Shown one piece after another: positions 1-9,035 of a stretch of DNA of 64,000 nt. How positions within the stretch are numbered: position 1 is the first letter of the stretch; each line of letters starts with the position of its first letter. The stretch comes from Arthrobacter sp. MYb229 (GTDB lineage Bacteria; Actinomycetota; Actinomycetes; Actinomycetales; Micrococcaceae). A program made the position numbers and the translations under genes. A model generated the notes under the pieces. The model saw only the letters and a list, made by a program, of their open reading frames with translations. It made no database searches and was not told the DNA's origin. The stretch is taken from the NCBI RefSeq assembly GCF_002975405.1, contig NZ_PCPS01000001.1, positions 558,001-622,000 on the forward strand, read 5' to 3'.

Positions 1-2417
1 GCGGTGGCCTGCGCTGGTCCGATCGTCGAGAGGACTTCCGCACCGAAGTGCTGGGTCTGGTCAAGGCGCAGATGGTCAAGAACTCGGTGATTGTGCCTAC
101 CGGAGCAAAGGGCGGTTTCTACGCCAAGCAGCTACCTAGTCCGGCAGTAGATCGGGCAGCTTGGATGGAAGAAGGCAAAGCCTCCTACCGCATCTTTATC
201 CGGACCTTGCTGGATTTGACCGATAATCTGGTCACCGATGAAAATGGCGAGCACGTCGAGTCACCAGCTAATGTGGTGCGCCACGACGGGGATGACACCT
301 ATCTGGTAGTGGCCGCGGACAAGGGCACAGCAAGCTTCTCAGACATCGCCAACTCGATTTCGCAGGAGAAGGGCCACTGGCTGGGTGACGCCTTCGCCTC
401 GGGTGGCTCCGTAGGCTATGACCATAAGGGCATGGGCATTACCGCCCGTGGCGCATGGGAATCGGTCAAGCGCCATTTCTTCGAGCTTGGTCTGGATACT
501 CAGCGTGAAGAGTTCACCGCTGTAGGCGTTGGCGACATGTCAGGCGACGTCTTTGGCAATGGACTACTGCGCACCCGTACCGTGAAGCTGGTCGCCGCAT
601 TCGACCACCGCGACATTTTCCTAGATCCAAACCCGGCGCCGGAAGCCTCCTTTGTCGAGCGCCAGCGCCTATACGATCTTCCGCGCTCCAGCTGGGCAGA
701 CTACAACAAGGAACTGATTTCCGAAGGCGGCGGAGTCTACTCCCGCAGCTTGAAGTCGGTCCCGATTGGCGTGCAGGTACGCGAAGTCCTGGGCTTGGAC
801 CCCTCGGTCACTAAGCTGAGCCCAAACGAATTGCTCAAGGCGATTCTGTCGGCACCAGTTGACCTGCTCTACAACGGCGGCATCGGAACCTATGTGAAAT
901 CCAGCGCCGAAACACACGCACAGGTGGGCGATCGCGCCAACGACGCGATCCGTGTTGATGGCGGCGCAATTCGCGTCAAGGTCATCGGCGAGGGCGGAAA
1001 CCTGGGCATGACGCAGCTTGGCCGCATCGAGGCAGCCCGCAATGGCGTTATCCTCAATACCGACGCCATCGATAACTCTGCCGGTGTAGATACGTCGGAC
1101 CGTGAAGTAAACATCAAGATCTTCGTAGACCGGCAGATCAAGGCGGGAAAGCTCACCGCTGAAGAACGCACCGATTTCTTGTTGTCGATGACGGACAATG
1201 TGGGCGACCTGGTGCTGCAGGCCAATTTTGATCAGAACGTGCTACTGCTGAACGAAAAGCATGCAGCCAAGGTCTGGGCTCCCGCCTACGAGCGACTGAT
1301 GCAGTGGCTGGAAAAAAACGCTGATCTGAATCGTGAGCTGGAGTTCCTGCCAAGTAGCGAGGAGCTGGAACAGCGCAAGAGCGCTGGTGAGATGATGACC
1401 GCGCCGGAGATTTCGGTGCTGGCCGCCTACGCCAAAATTCAGCTCGCGCATGCGCTGGCTGAATCCGATCTGGCGGATGATCCGTATTACGTAGCGACAT
1501 TACGCCGCTACTTCCCGCAGCAGCTAGTGGATCGCTTCGGCGATCAGCTGGAAACTCACCCGTTGCGCCGGGAGATCATTGCGACTGTTGTTGCCAATGA
1601 CATCATCAACATCGGTGGGGTCACCTATGTCTTCCGTGCCATGGAAGAAACCGGTGCAAACGAAGTCCAGATCGCCAAGATGTTCACCGCGTTGCGTGAA
1701 ATCTATGGTTTCGACCGGCAATTCGCTGCGATCAACCTCCAACCCGCTGGTACGGAGGTGGCGTACTGGGGAAGACAGCATCACGACATGCGTCGCTTGC
1801 TTGATCGTACGACGCGTTGGTTCATCAACCGCGTTGATCAGCAGCAGCCGGTCGAAGAAATCGTAGGCAACTATGAACCGATCGTCAGCGAGTTGCGCCA
1901 GAGCCTGCCGACGCTGTTGCGCGGGTCGGATCTCGAACGTTACAACGCATGGCAGCTTGATGCGATCAGCAATGGGATCGACGAGCATCGAGCAAGCATG
2001 TGGGCCTCTCAGTTCGAATCCTATACATTGTTGGATATCGCCGAACTGGTTGGTCGTACCGAGTATTCGGCACAGCAGGTCGCCGAGACCTACTTCGTGT
2101 TGTACAACCAGTTTGGCGCCGACGATTTGCTCAATCGGATCACTAAGCTGCCGCGTTCGGATCGTTGGCAGGCGTTGGCCCGTGCAGCAATGCGTGACGA
2201 CCTGTATACGACACTCATTGATCTGACCTTGAACGTGTTGGACAACGGTGCGGAGATTGCCGGTCCGGCAGAGCGTGTTGCAGCTTGGGAAGAAGCAAAC
2301 ACGGCTAACCTTGATCGTGCGAAGACAATGTTTGCTGAAGTAAACAGCCTCGGACGCGACGACATGGCGTCGCTGTCTGTAGCCCTTCGCCTTCTGCGTT
2401 CCATCGTCCGGAGGTAA
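1..2417 (+). CDS. gdh: NAD-specific glutamate dehydrogenase, C-terminal half (5' end outside window)
   Basis: The reading frame is open from base 3 and has no start in the window, so about 804 C-terminal residues are present of a family usually near 1600. This large class oxidatively deaminates glutamate to 2-oxoglutarate and ammonia with NAD. Visible family segments include VPTGAKGGF near the left edge (the substrate-lysine region), the ADKGTASFSDIAN stretch, and GGSVGYDHKGMGITARGAW in the dinucleotide-binding part. The rest is the long C-terminal extension typical of the class. The gene ends nine bases before the sensor kinase, whose ribosome site (GGAGG) lies in this gene's last codons, so the two are probably co-transcribed. 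Family assignment is firm; N-terminal domains cannot be judged. Confidence 0.93.
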   Translation, partial: GGLRWSDRREDFRTEVLGLVKAQMVKNSVIVPTGAKGGFYAKQLPSPAVDRAAWMEEGKASYRIFIRTLLDLTDNLVTDENGEHVESPANVVRHDGDDTYLVVAADKGTASFSDIANSISQEKGHWLGDAFASGGSVGYDHKGMGITARGAWESVKRHFFELGLDTQREEFTAVGVGDMSGDVFGNGLLRTRTVKLVAAFDHRDIFLDPNPAPEASFVERQRLYDLPRSSWADYNKELISEGGGVYSRSLKSVPIGVQVREVLGLDPSVTKLSPNELLKAILSAPVDLLYNGGIGTYVKSSAETHAQVGDRANDAIRVDGGAIRVKVIGEGGNLGMTQLGRIEAARNGVILNTDAIDNSAGVDTSDREVNIKIFVDRQIKAGKLTAEERTDFLLSMTDNVGDLVLQANFDQNVLLLNEKHAAKVWAPAYERLMQWLEKNADLNRELEFLPSSEELEQRKSAGEMMTAPEISVLAAYAKIQLAHALAESDLADDPYYVATLRRYFPQQLVDRFGDQLETHPLRREIIATVVANDIINIGGVTYVFRAMEETGANEVQIAKMFTALREIYGFDRQFAAINLQPAGTEVAYWGRQHHDMRRLLDRTTRWFINRVDQQQPVEEIVGNYEPIVSELRQSLPTLLRGSDLERYNAWQLDAISNGIDEHRASMWASQFESYTLLDIAELVGRTEYSAQQVAETYFVLYNQFGADDLLNRITKLPRSDRWQALARAAMRDDLYTTLIDLTLNVLDNGAEIAGPAERVAAWEEANTANLDRAKTMFAEVNSLGRDDMASLSVALRLLRSIVRR

Positions 2418-2426
2418 CACCCCCTA

Positions 2427-3923
2427 ATGGCCCTCATCACCGAGCAACTCCGTCAACAAGCAAACCTCGGGCCCGGTGATGAGGACTGGCTCCACCTGCT
2501 GGTGGGGGACTGGCAACTGATCTCAGATCTGGCGTTCGCTGATCTTGTTCTTTGGTTCCCCACCGGCGACGGGTCCTATGTCGCGCTTGCGCACGTACGG
2601 CCTTCTACCTCCCACACCGTATTCCACACGGACTTTGTGGGAGAGCGGATCCGTAGAGATTTGCGACTCATGGTCGACCATGCCTGGGACAGCCAACGCG
2701 TGCAAAAATCTGCCGAGCAACCAAGCGCTGATCTGATTTCCGGATTAACTTCGGTCCAAGCCATTCCCTTGGTGCGCCAGCACCGCCCTGTTGCCGTGAT
2801 CACCTCACACTTTGATCCAAATCAGGCACGTACGCCCTCGAACCTGGAACTCGTGTACCGGCAGAGCGCCGAGGACCTTCTCACCATGGGAACCCGCGGG
2901 CTGTGGCCGGACTTCGCAAGCCCTACCGGCTCACGCCGCGGCGCGCCGCGTGTCGGTGATGGATTCATCAGGCTCAACGTCAACGGGGTGGTCGAATACG
3001 CCAGCCCGAACGCAGTGTCGGCTTTCCGCCGGCTAGGGGCGGCCGAAGTTCTTCAAGGTCAACCGCTCGCGGATCTCACCATGGCCCTGGTCAGTGACCG
3101 GCGCGTTGTCGATGAGACGCTACCACTGGTGCTGCAAGGCAAAATGCCTTGGCGTACCGAAGTCGAATTTTCCGGGGTCACCCTGTCTCTTCGTGCAATC
3201 CCGCTTCGAGACGAATCGAAACGTTGGGGTGCCCTAGTGCTTTGCCGTGATGTCACTGAGCTCAGACGTCGCGAGAAGGAACTTGTCACCAAAGACGCGA
3301 CGATTCGCGAGATTCACCACAGGGTAAAAAATAATCTGCAGACCGTGGCGGCTCTATTGCGCATGCAATCGCGGCGGATGAACTCAGTCGAGGGTCAGCA
3401 AGGACTCGAACAGGCTATGCGGCGCGTTTCAACTATCGCATCGGTTCACGATTTCTTGTCCAAGGGCCTGAACGAAACCGTCAAATTTGATGACCTGATG
3501 GATCGTCAGTTCCGGCTCATTGTCGAAATTGCCTCTCCGGGTCAGCGCGTTGCTACGCGGCGCGAAGGCGAATTCGGAATGCTCGATGCCGATTTGGCCA
3601 CACCACTGTCGTTGGTTATCAACGAACTGGTGACAAACGCGGTGGAGCATGGATTAGCTAACAGGGATGGCGAAGTTGGACTCCTCGCGAATCGGTACCG
3701 CGGACATGACGGTAAAGATTGGCTGCGCGTGGTGATTCAAGATGACGGACATGGCCTGCCAGACGGTCCACGGCGTGAAGGTTTGGGATTGCAGATCGTG
3801 CGCACCTTGGTCACCAGCGAATTATCTGGTGAAATCCAGTGGGTGCAATCTGAACCGCAAGGAACAAAGGTTGTCATAGAAATGCCGCTACACCGCAACC
3901 GGCGCGAGCAGTACACGGCATAG
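2427..3923 (+). CDS. pdtaS: PdtaS-type cytosolic sensor histidine kinase
   Basis: A 498-residue soluble histidine kinase, close in length to mycobacterial PdtaS. The order is an N-terminal GAF-like domain (about 1-150), a PAS-like domain (about 175-280), a HisKA_2 dimerisation helix and a HATPase domain. The phospho-acceptor box EIHHRVKNNLQT has its two histidines at about 297 and 298. NELVTNAVEHG (N box), DDGHGLPDG (G1) and GLGLQIV (G2) follow. There is no membrane segment or signal peptide. In mycobacteria the partner is the antiterminator-type regulator PdtaR (ANTAR domain); no regulator gene lies next to it here. It is followed at once by a strong bidirectional terminator. Confidence 0.92.
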   Translation: MALITEQLRQQANLGPGDEDWLHLLVGDWQLISDLAFADLVLWFPTGDGSYVALAHVRPSTSHTVFHTDFVGERIRRDLRLMVDHAWDSQRVQKSAEQPSADLISGLTSVQAIPLVRQHRPVAVITSHFDPNQARTPSNLELVYRQSAEDLLTMGTRGLWPDFASPTGSRRGAPRVGDGFIRLNVNGVVEYASPNAVSAFRRLGAAEVLQGQPLADLTMALVSDRRVVDETLPLVLQGKMPWRTEVEFSGVTLSLRAIPLRDESKRWGALVLCRDVTELRRREKELVTKDATIREIHHRVKNNLQTVAALLRMQSRRMNSVEGQQGLEQAMRRVSTIASVHDFLSKGLNETVKFDDLMDRQFRLIVEIASPGQRVATRREGEFGMLDADLATPLSLVINELVTNAVEHGLANRDGEVGLLANRYRGHDGKDWLRVVIQDDGHGLPDGPRREGLGLQIVRTLVTSELSGEIQWVQSEPQGTKVVIEMPLHRNRREQYTA

Positions 3924-3941
3924 GCGAAGAAGTAATTTGTT

Positions 3942-3990
3942 AAAGAGTAGTGGGGGCAAGTTCCTAAAGAACTTGCCCCCACTACTCTTT
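3942..3990. terminator. Bidirectional intrinsic terminator between pdtaS and the LysM gene
   Basis: Perfect 22-base inverted repeat (3942-3963 and 3969-3990) around a five-base loop. The stem begins with AAAGAGTAG and ends with CTACTCTTT, so each strand has an A-rich entry and a T-rich exit. It lies between two converging genes and can end both. Confidence 0.93.
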
Positions 3991-3994
3991 GGGT

Positions 3995-5713
3995 TTAGCT
4001 GTACTGCTTCATCAAAGATTTGACGCTCGCGACGTAACGCTTGGTGTCTTCGAACATCCCGTACTTTCGGACTCCTCCGAGTCCTTGATAGTACGAAGCA
4101 ATTGCATCATCCAAGCTATCGGTGTTATCCAGATTGAAACGGATCGTGGCCACGCCAGCAGCGACATTGTCCTGTGGCTTCAGCAAATTCAGATCGCGTC
4201 CGAGCCGGGACGACATCCACTCGCCGGTGCTCGGAATAACCTGCATGGCGCCCAAGGCGTTGGCGGGGGAGACTGCACGCATGTTGAAGCCAGATTCCTG
4301 CATGGCGTGTGCCATGGCAAGTGCAGGGTCAACACCCATGCTGTTAGCGGTCGAACGGATCATGGCTTTCATTTCATCACGGCTTGGGACCGAGACGGAA
4401 TCTAAGTAGTTCTTGTTCTGATTGGCATCATTGACGGTGGCATCCGGATAGGTGCGCCCCTCAAAAGTATTGCCGATCTTGCGGTCTTCCTTCTTCTCGA
4501 CATTGCCGTTTGGCTGTACCGAGGAACCGGAGACCTTGAGCTTTTCACCAATCTTCAGCGGAGATTGGGTGCTTACCTGCGGGTTCAAGTTAAGCAGCGC
4601 CGACAGCTTCATATTGTGCTGGCCAGCGATACCGCCGAGCGTGTCACCGCTCTTGACGGTGTAGGTTGCGTTGCCGGACTTCTTCGGTTCGCTCTTCTTC
4701 TCAGAATTTTTGGAACTCGAAGATCCACCAGAAACGATTAGTTTATCGCCGGGAAAGATGTGCTTGCCGGCGCTGATGTTGTTCTTGCTCAACAGGGCCG
4801 AGAGGCTCATGTTGTGCTTGACTGCGATGCCACCGAGGGTGTCGCCGCTCTTGACCGTGTAAGTAGAAGAGCTTGAACCTGAGTTTTGGTTCTTGCTTTC
4901 GCTCTTTGGCGAAGAGGACTTGGAGCTGCCCGAAACGGTGAGCTTGTCGCCTGGGAAGATTGGCTTCGAAGCTGAAATGTTGTTCTTGCTCAACAGGGCT
5001 GAGAGGCTCATGTTGTGCTTGGCTGCGATGCCACCGAGGGTGTCGCCGCTCTTGACCGTGTAGGCAGAAGAGCTTGAACCTGAGTTTTGGTTCTTGCTTT
5101 CGCTCTTTGGCGAAGAGGACTTGGAGCTGCCCGAAACGGTGAGCTTGTCGCCTGGGAATATCAGCGAGCTAGCAGAGATATCATTCTTGCTCAGCAACGA
5201 AGACAAGCTCATATTGTGCTTCGCGGCGATTGCCCCAAGCGTATCGCCATTTTTGACCGTGTATGACGAGCTTCGAGTGCTCTGGGACTTTGACTTCTCC
5301 TGTGATGAGGAAGCACTGCCCGGAACCTTAAGAGTCTTTCCGGCAACAATAACGTCGTTCTTGAGATTGTTGAGTTTCTTCAACTCGGAGACGGAAGTGT
5401 CATACTCCCTGGCAATGCTCCACAACGACGAGCCTGGCTCGACCTTGATTTCCTTGATGCTGCGTTTAGCAGGAAGTCCCATAGTCGAAACACGAGAAGC
5501 GAGCAGATGCGCCTTGATATGGTCTTCAGCGATCTTGACGGTCTCTGGTGAGACGCTTTTTGGCGATAAGGAGTTTGGGCTCAGAGTCAATGGAACAGGA
5601 GCCGCCTGAACTGCGGGGGCTAGGGCCAGGCTGCCGATCACTGCGGCAGGTATAGCCGCGCCTGCTACGACGCCTAGCGCATGCTTAGCTGCATAGCTCG
5701 ATTCGTGTGGCAT
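3995..5713 (-). CDS. Secreted five-LysM lytic transglycosylase (peptidoglycan hydrolase)
   Basis: A 572-residue exported wall enzyme. The ATG at 5713 is chosen because GAGGA stands nine bases upstream and a signal peptide follows directly (hydrophobic about 11-36, likely cut after AVQA). An upstream in-frame ATG at 5782 would put 23 unlikely residues before it. Five LysM modules lie at about 88-131, 151-194, 218-261, 285-328 and 350-396, joined by Ser/Lys/Asn-rich linkers. A transglycosylase SLT domain covers about 447-565, with the probable catalytic Glu473 in MQESGF and the ALGAMQVIPSTG motif. LysM modules bind wall glycan; the SLT domain cleaves the MurNAc-GlcNAc bond. Modules 3 and 4 are near-identical in DNA (see repeat). 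Confidence 0.92.
   Translation of the reverse strand: MPHESSYAAKHALGVVAGAAIPAAVIGSLALAPAVQAAPVPLTLSPNSLSPKSVSPETVKIAEDHIKAHLLASRVSTMGLPAKRSIKEIKVEPGSSLWSIAREYDTSVSELKKLNNLKNDVIVAGKTLKVPGSASSSQEKSKSQSTRSSSYTVKNGDTLGAIAAKHNMSLSSLLSKNDISASSLIFPGDKLTVSGSSKSSSPKSESKNQNSGSSSSAYTVKSGDTLGGIAAKHNMSLSALLSKNNISASKPIFPGDKLTVSGSSKSSSPKSESKNQNSGSSSSTYTVKSGDTLGGIAVKHNMSLSALLSKNNISAGKHIFPGDKLIVSGGSSSSKNSEKKSEPKKSGNATYTVKSGDTLGGIAGQHNMKLSALLNLNPQVSTQSPLKIGEKLKVSGSSVQPNGNVEKKEDRKIGNTFEGRTYPDATVNDANQNKNYLDSVSVPSRDEMKAMIRSTANSMGVDPALAMAHAMQESGFNMRAVSPANALGAMQVIPSTGEWMSSRLGRDLNLLKPQDNVAAGVATIRFNLDNTDSLDDAIASYYQGLGGVRKYGMFEDTKRYVASVKSLMKQYS
4776..5160 (-). repeat. Tandem 201-bp repeats encoding LysM module plus linker
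   Basis: Two adjacent copies of a 67-codon unit with a period of exactly 201 bases; for example the TTGACCGTGTA at 4851-4861 recurs at 5052-5062. Only scattered bases differ over almost the whole unit, including the linker coding for SKSSSPKSESKNQNSGS. Flanking modules are related but clearly diverged, which points to a recent duplication or gene conversion. Confidence 0.88.
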
Positions 5714-5803
5714 GGGGTCAATCCTCAAATCAGGGGTGTAGGTAACAACTTTCACTCGAACGATGCTAGGTAACGGCACCAATGTTGTTCATGTGGCAAT
5801 TGT

Positions 5804-5816
5804 TATCAAAGTGATA
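5804..5816. promoter_or_regulatory. Palindrome in the divergent LysM / Rv2175c-like promoter region
   Basis: TATCAAAGTGATA is a perfect inverted repeat (five-base arms, three-base centre). It stands about 100 bases from each of the two diverging starts, in a locally AT-rich stretch. It could be an operator; no factor can be named from sequence. Confidence 0.3.
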
Positions 5817-5915
5817 CATGAAAATTTACACTACTACTGTGGCGCATGGAAACCATTGTGGCTCGTCGGGATTAAAGTTTCTGCACCGTTCACTAATTTG
5901 TGGGAACCTTTAGAG

Positions 5916-6269
5916 GTGAATGAACTTCAAAAAACCGTTGGCCAGTGGCTAACCCTGCCGGACCTAGCCGAAATTCTTGACGTCGATATTCGACGTGTCC
6001 ACCGCATGCTCGATGAGCGCGCTATCATTTCCGTACGGATCGGTGAGCGTCATGTGCGGTCAATCCCCGCAGACTTCGTTCTTGACGGCGCTGTAGTGGA
6101 GAGCCTCAAAGGAACCCTGTCGGTGCTTCAAGACGCCGCATATTCGGATGAAGATGCCATCAAGTGGCTATTTACCGAAGATGAGTCGTTGCCAGGAACA
6201 CCAATGAATGCCTTGCGCACCGGACGAAAAACCGAGATCCGTCGTCGTGCGCAAGCCCTCGCCTGGTAG
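5916..6269 (+). CDS. Rv2175c-like winged-helix DNA-binding protein
   Basis: A 117-residue protein starting at GTG (VNELQKTVGQWLTLPDLAE), with GGGAA nine bases upstream; the open frame extends further back but that part reads as non-coding. The N-terminal half is a MerR/excisionase-like helix-turn-helix (LPDLAEILDVDIRRVHRML), followed by the C-terminal region typical of the mycobacterial Rv2175c family. In Mycobacterium that protein is phosphorylated by the neighbouring kinase PknL and binds DNA. No pknL is adjacent here, although the polyprenyl synthase gene next door matches the mycobacterial neighbourhood. It is divergent from the LysM gene and ends before a strong terminator. The target is unknown. 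Confidence 0.82.
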   Translation: MNELQKTVGQWLTLPDLAEILDVDIRRVHRMLDERAIISVRIGERHVRSIPADFVLDGAVVESLKGTLSVLQDAAYSDEDAIKWLFTEDESLPGTPMNALRTGRKTEIRRRAQALAW

Positions 6270-6303
6270 GCCCTTCGACAAGACCATAAAGTCTTTATAA
6301 AAG

Positions 6304-6348
6304 AGAGGTCTCGGCCACGTCAACGCATTGGACGTGGTCGAGACCTCT
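6304..6348. terminator. Intrinsic terminator after the Rv2175c-like gene
   Basis: An 18-base stem (6304-6321 with 6331-6348, one G-T pair) and nine-base loop, followed by GTTATTTT. The left arm begins AGAGGTCTCGG. A small AT palindrome, ATAAAGTCTTTAT, sits just before it at 6286-6298. The following 150 bases up to 6499 show no gene or clear signal. Confidence 0.9.
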
Positions 6349-6499
6349 GTTATTTTCCTGAGACCCTACCTAGATCGCGCATTACGCTGACTCACCGAGT
6401 AGTACCTCGTTCAAGGCGATTGGAGTTCCAGGAGGATTCGGTGGCGCTTTGCTCAGCTAGCAATCTTTGAAGTAACGGGTTCTTGGAGGCGCGAAGAGT

Positions 6500-7606
6500 T
6501 CATTTGCTTCGCTTAGTGACTGCATCGCTGAGATAATGCATTCCGGCCAAAGGAAGCGGAGCGACATCGATGCGTTCTAGTGCTGCCAGTGACTGCGTAG
6601 TCAGATCGCTGATACTGGACTCGGTTTCCCGCAGCGCGCCAGACGCCCGCAAAATATTGCTCATTTTGGCAACTTCCACATCGCTTAAGTTTTGGGCACC
6701 GAGGCGAGTTTGGATAAACTCGCGTTCCTCCGGGACGGTTAGCGCCAAGGCATGAGCAATCAATTCGGTGCGCTTTCCTTCGCGAAGGTCATCGCCAGCA
6801 GGTTTTCCGGTGACCGATGGATCGCCAAAAACTCCGAGAACGTCATCCCGTAGTTGGAAGGCTTCACCCAAGGGCAAAGCGAAAGCACTATAGCTTTCCA
6901 AGAGTTCGTCGCTCGCATTAGCCAATGCGCCACCAAGCAAGAAGGGATTCTCCGTCGAGTATTTTGCGGACTTGTATCGAACGATGGTGCGAGCGCGCTT
7001 AACTGCCTCGGCCGGATCGTAGGCAGAGCCAGCGGACTCTTCAAGAACGTCCAGATATTGTCCCGCCATGACTTGCAGCCGCATCTTGTTGAAGATCGCC
7101 CGGGTGCCTGGCGTTAGGCTGTCAATCCCGGCAAAGACTTCTTCACTCAGAGATAGGCACAAGTCCCCGGTGAGGATGGCGCTCGCTACGCCGTACTGTG
7201 CTGCGTTCCCAGTTAATCCGAGCGAAGAATGCTGGGCCTCAAAGCGCTTGTGTACGCTCGGTTTGCCTCGACGAGTATCTGAGTTGTCAATAATGTCATC
7301 GTGGATGAGCGCGGCACCCTGGAAGAGTTCTAGAGCTATGCCCAGGCGAACAATATTCTCGTCGTCGGGCTGACCTCCAGCCCCGAGAAACCCCCAATAG
7401 GCGAATAGCGGACGAAGCCGCTTTCCGCCACGAGTAAGATCTTGAATGCTGTTGACGATTTCCGTGGCGCTGGCAGTAATCTGAGCAACTTCTTCGCTTT
7501 TTGACGACAAGAAGTCTTCCAGGCGATGAGCGACCGCATCGGTGTACGTGCGGCTCACCTCCCCGGCTTCTGACACGAGGGCTGACAGAGATTCAGACGG
7601 CGACAT
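6500..7606 (-). CDS. idsA: Trans-polyprenyl diphosphate synthase (geranylgeranyl-type)
   Basis: A 368-residue all-helical isoprenyl diphosphate synthase that condenses isopentenyl diphosphate onto allylic diphosphates. The first aspartate-rich motif is DDIID at about 103-107 (HDDIIDNSDTRRG), and the second is in QLRDDVLGVFGDP. GKRLRP near 61-66 is the diphosphate-binding motif. Small residues (Ala98, Ala99) stand at the positions before the first motif that set chain length, so a C20 or longer product is likelier than farnesyl (inference). Products feed carotenoid, quinone or carrier-lipid synthesis. Its position beside an Rv2175c-like gene matches mycobacterial idsA2. The start is ATG at 7606. 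Confidence 0.9.
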   Translation of the reverse strand: MSPSESLSALVSEAGEVSRTYTDAVAHRLEDFLSSKSEEVAQITASATEIVNSIQDLTRGGKRLRPLFAYWGFLGAGGQPDDENIVRLGIALELFQGAALIHDDIIDNSDTRRGKPSVHKRFEAQHSSLGLTGNAAQYGVASAILTGDLCLSLSEEVFAGIDSLTPGTRAIFNKMRLQVMAGQYLDVLEESAGSAYDPAEAVKRARTIVRYKSAKYSTENPFLLGGALANASDELLESYSAFALPLGEAFQLRDDVLGVFGDPSVTGKPAGDDLREGKRTELIAHALALTVPEEREFIQTRLGAQNLSDVEVAKMSNILRASGALRETESSISDLTTQSLAALERIDVAPLPLAGMHYLSDAVTKRSK

Positions 7607-7635
7607 GCAAAACCATTTTCTAAGCGTGAACTGCT

Positions 7636-7660
7636 AACGGATAGTTTCAACTCTACCGTT
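7636..7660. promoter_or_regulatory. Inverted repeat upstream of the polyprenyl synthase gene
   Basis: AACGGATAG (7636-7644) and CTACCGTT (7653-7660) pair except for one bulged A, with an eight-base spacer. It lies 30-54 bases upstream of the minus-strand start, where an operator could overlap the promoter. Confidence 0.3.
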
Positions 7661-7743
7661 ATCTTTATGGGTTGCTAGCAGAGCGCAGAATGGCCCCATA
7701 TTGGATTGCTAACACTTGCCAGCCATCCGTCGGTGACGCTCAC

Positions 7744-7749
7744 TAGACT
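7744..7749 (+). promoter_or_regulatory. -10 element of a probable leaderless dinB promoter
   Basis: TAGACT ends six bases before the ATG at 7756, so transcription would begin at or within a base of the start codon. There is no ribosome site before the ATG, and no clear -35 box. Confidence 0.6.
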
Positions 7750-7755
7750 GTAGAT

Positions 7756-8934
7756 ATGTCAGTCTTGGAAAACCGCGCGATCTTGCATGTGGATATGGAT
7801 GCCTTTTTCGTGTCTGTAGAGCTGCGCGAGCGTCCCGAGTTAAGGCATGAACCGGTGATCGTCGGATTTCCAAATGGCCGAAGCGTAGTCTTATCCGCAT
7901 CCTATGATTGCCGGGCACGCGGGGTGCGATCGGCTATGCCGATGAGCCAAGCAATCGCCTTGATGCCGCAGGCAACGATTATCGAACCGCAGCATGGGGT
8001 GTACTCTGCGGTTTCTGCCCAGATCATGAACTACTTTGAGACTATTACGCCTTTGGTTGAGCAAGTAAGTATCGACGAAGCGTTCCTTGACGTCACCGGA
8101 AGCATGAGGTTGCTCGGTGGCCCGGTCGCGATCGCTCACCGAATTCGCGCCCACCTGGCCGAGGAATTGAATCTACCCTCCAGCATCGGCATTGCTCGAA
8201 ACAAGTTTGTCGCAAAACTTGCCTCGACGCATGCCAAGCCCAATGGGCTGATCGTCGTCGCACCAGAACGAACCACGGAGTTTCTGCATCAATTGCCAGT
8301 ATCGGCGATGTGGGGTGTCGGGAAGAAAACTGGAGAACAACTTCACGCGTTGGCGATCGAAACTATCGAGCAATTAGCCGACGAGCCCCAATCACGTATG
8401 ATCCAACGTTTTGGTGAACACGGCCGTTCCTTGCACCTGCTGGCCCATGGCATCGATAACCGAGCAGTTCAGACCACAAGGGAAGAAAAGAGCATTTCTG
8501 CCGAACATACCTTTGCCGGCGATATTGCAGACCTCGAATTGCTGGAAGAAGAATTGCTCAGACTAGGACACCGGATAGGCCAGCGGCTTCGCGCCTCCAA
8601 TAAAGCCGCATCCGCAGTGGGCCTCAAACTGAAATACCAAGATTTTACTGGCGTAACAAGATCCCGTACTTTGGCCGCGCCAACAGACTCGTCTTCCGCA
8701 ATAAGTCAAAGTGCCATCGAACTATTGCGTCGGATGACTCCGTTGCCGCAGCCGGTACGGCTTGTGGGAGTGAAGGCAGAAAGGCTAAGCGACCCTGAGT
8801 TGGGCATTCAGCTCAGTTTGGATCCAGCGGAGGGCAAAACCCGCGAAGCTGAGAGGGTTGCGGACGAAATAAGCCAACGATTCCCTGACTCCGGATTAGC
8901 TCCGGCCCGCTTCCTTCGACCCAAAGAAAAATAG
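7756..8934 (+). CDS. dinB: DNA polymerase IV (Y-family translesion polymerase)
   Basis: A 392-residue Y-family polymerase that copies past damaged or mismatched template bases. Catalytic metal ligands are visible: Asp13 in LHVDMDAFFVSVE, and Asp107-Glu108 in SIDEAFLDVT. KLASTHAKPNG and the helix-hairpin-helix region (WGVGKKTGEQLH) follow, then a little-finger domain from about 250. No beta-clamp motif is obvious at the C-terminus, which ends RFLRPKEK. No actinobacterial LexA box is seen upstream, so SOS control is not supported here. The gene stands alone between divergent idsA and the DUF3040 gene. Confidence 0.95.
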   Translation: MSVLENRAILHVDMDAFFVSVELRERPELRHEPVIVGFPNGRSVVLSASYDCRARGVRSAMPMSQAIALMPQATIIEPQHGVYSAVSAQIMNYFETITPLVEQVSIDEAFLDVTGSMRLLGGPVAIAHRIRAHLAEELNLPSSIGIARNKFVAKLASTHAKPNGLIVVAPERTTEFLHQLPVSAMWGVGKKTGEQLHALAIETIEQLADEPQSRMIQRFGEHGRSLHLLAHGIDNRAVQTTREEKSISAEHTFAGDIADLELLEEELLRLGHRIGQRLRASNKAASAVGLKLKYQDFTGVTRSRTLAAPTDSSSAISQSAIELLRRMTPLPQPVRLVGVKAERLSDPELGIQLSLDPAEGKTREAERVADEISQRFPDSGLAPARFLRPKEK

Positions 8935-9035
8935 CTTTAATCGGCGTAGCTATGAAGTTGCCTGAAAGAGCTGAAGATCAACTAGCAGGGTAGCGGTAAA
9001 AGAGACTATCCTAATAAGTAGGTAGCAAATACCGA

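Noticed and set aside
4776-5160. CRISPR-like appearance of the long repeats
   Set aside because: The repeats are in-frame LysM coding units with a 201-bp period and no spacer structure.
8952-8993. A 13-codon ATG frame after dinB
   Set aside because: It has no ribosome site and no conservation evidence; it is too short to support.
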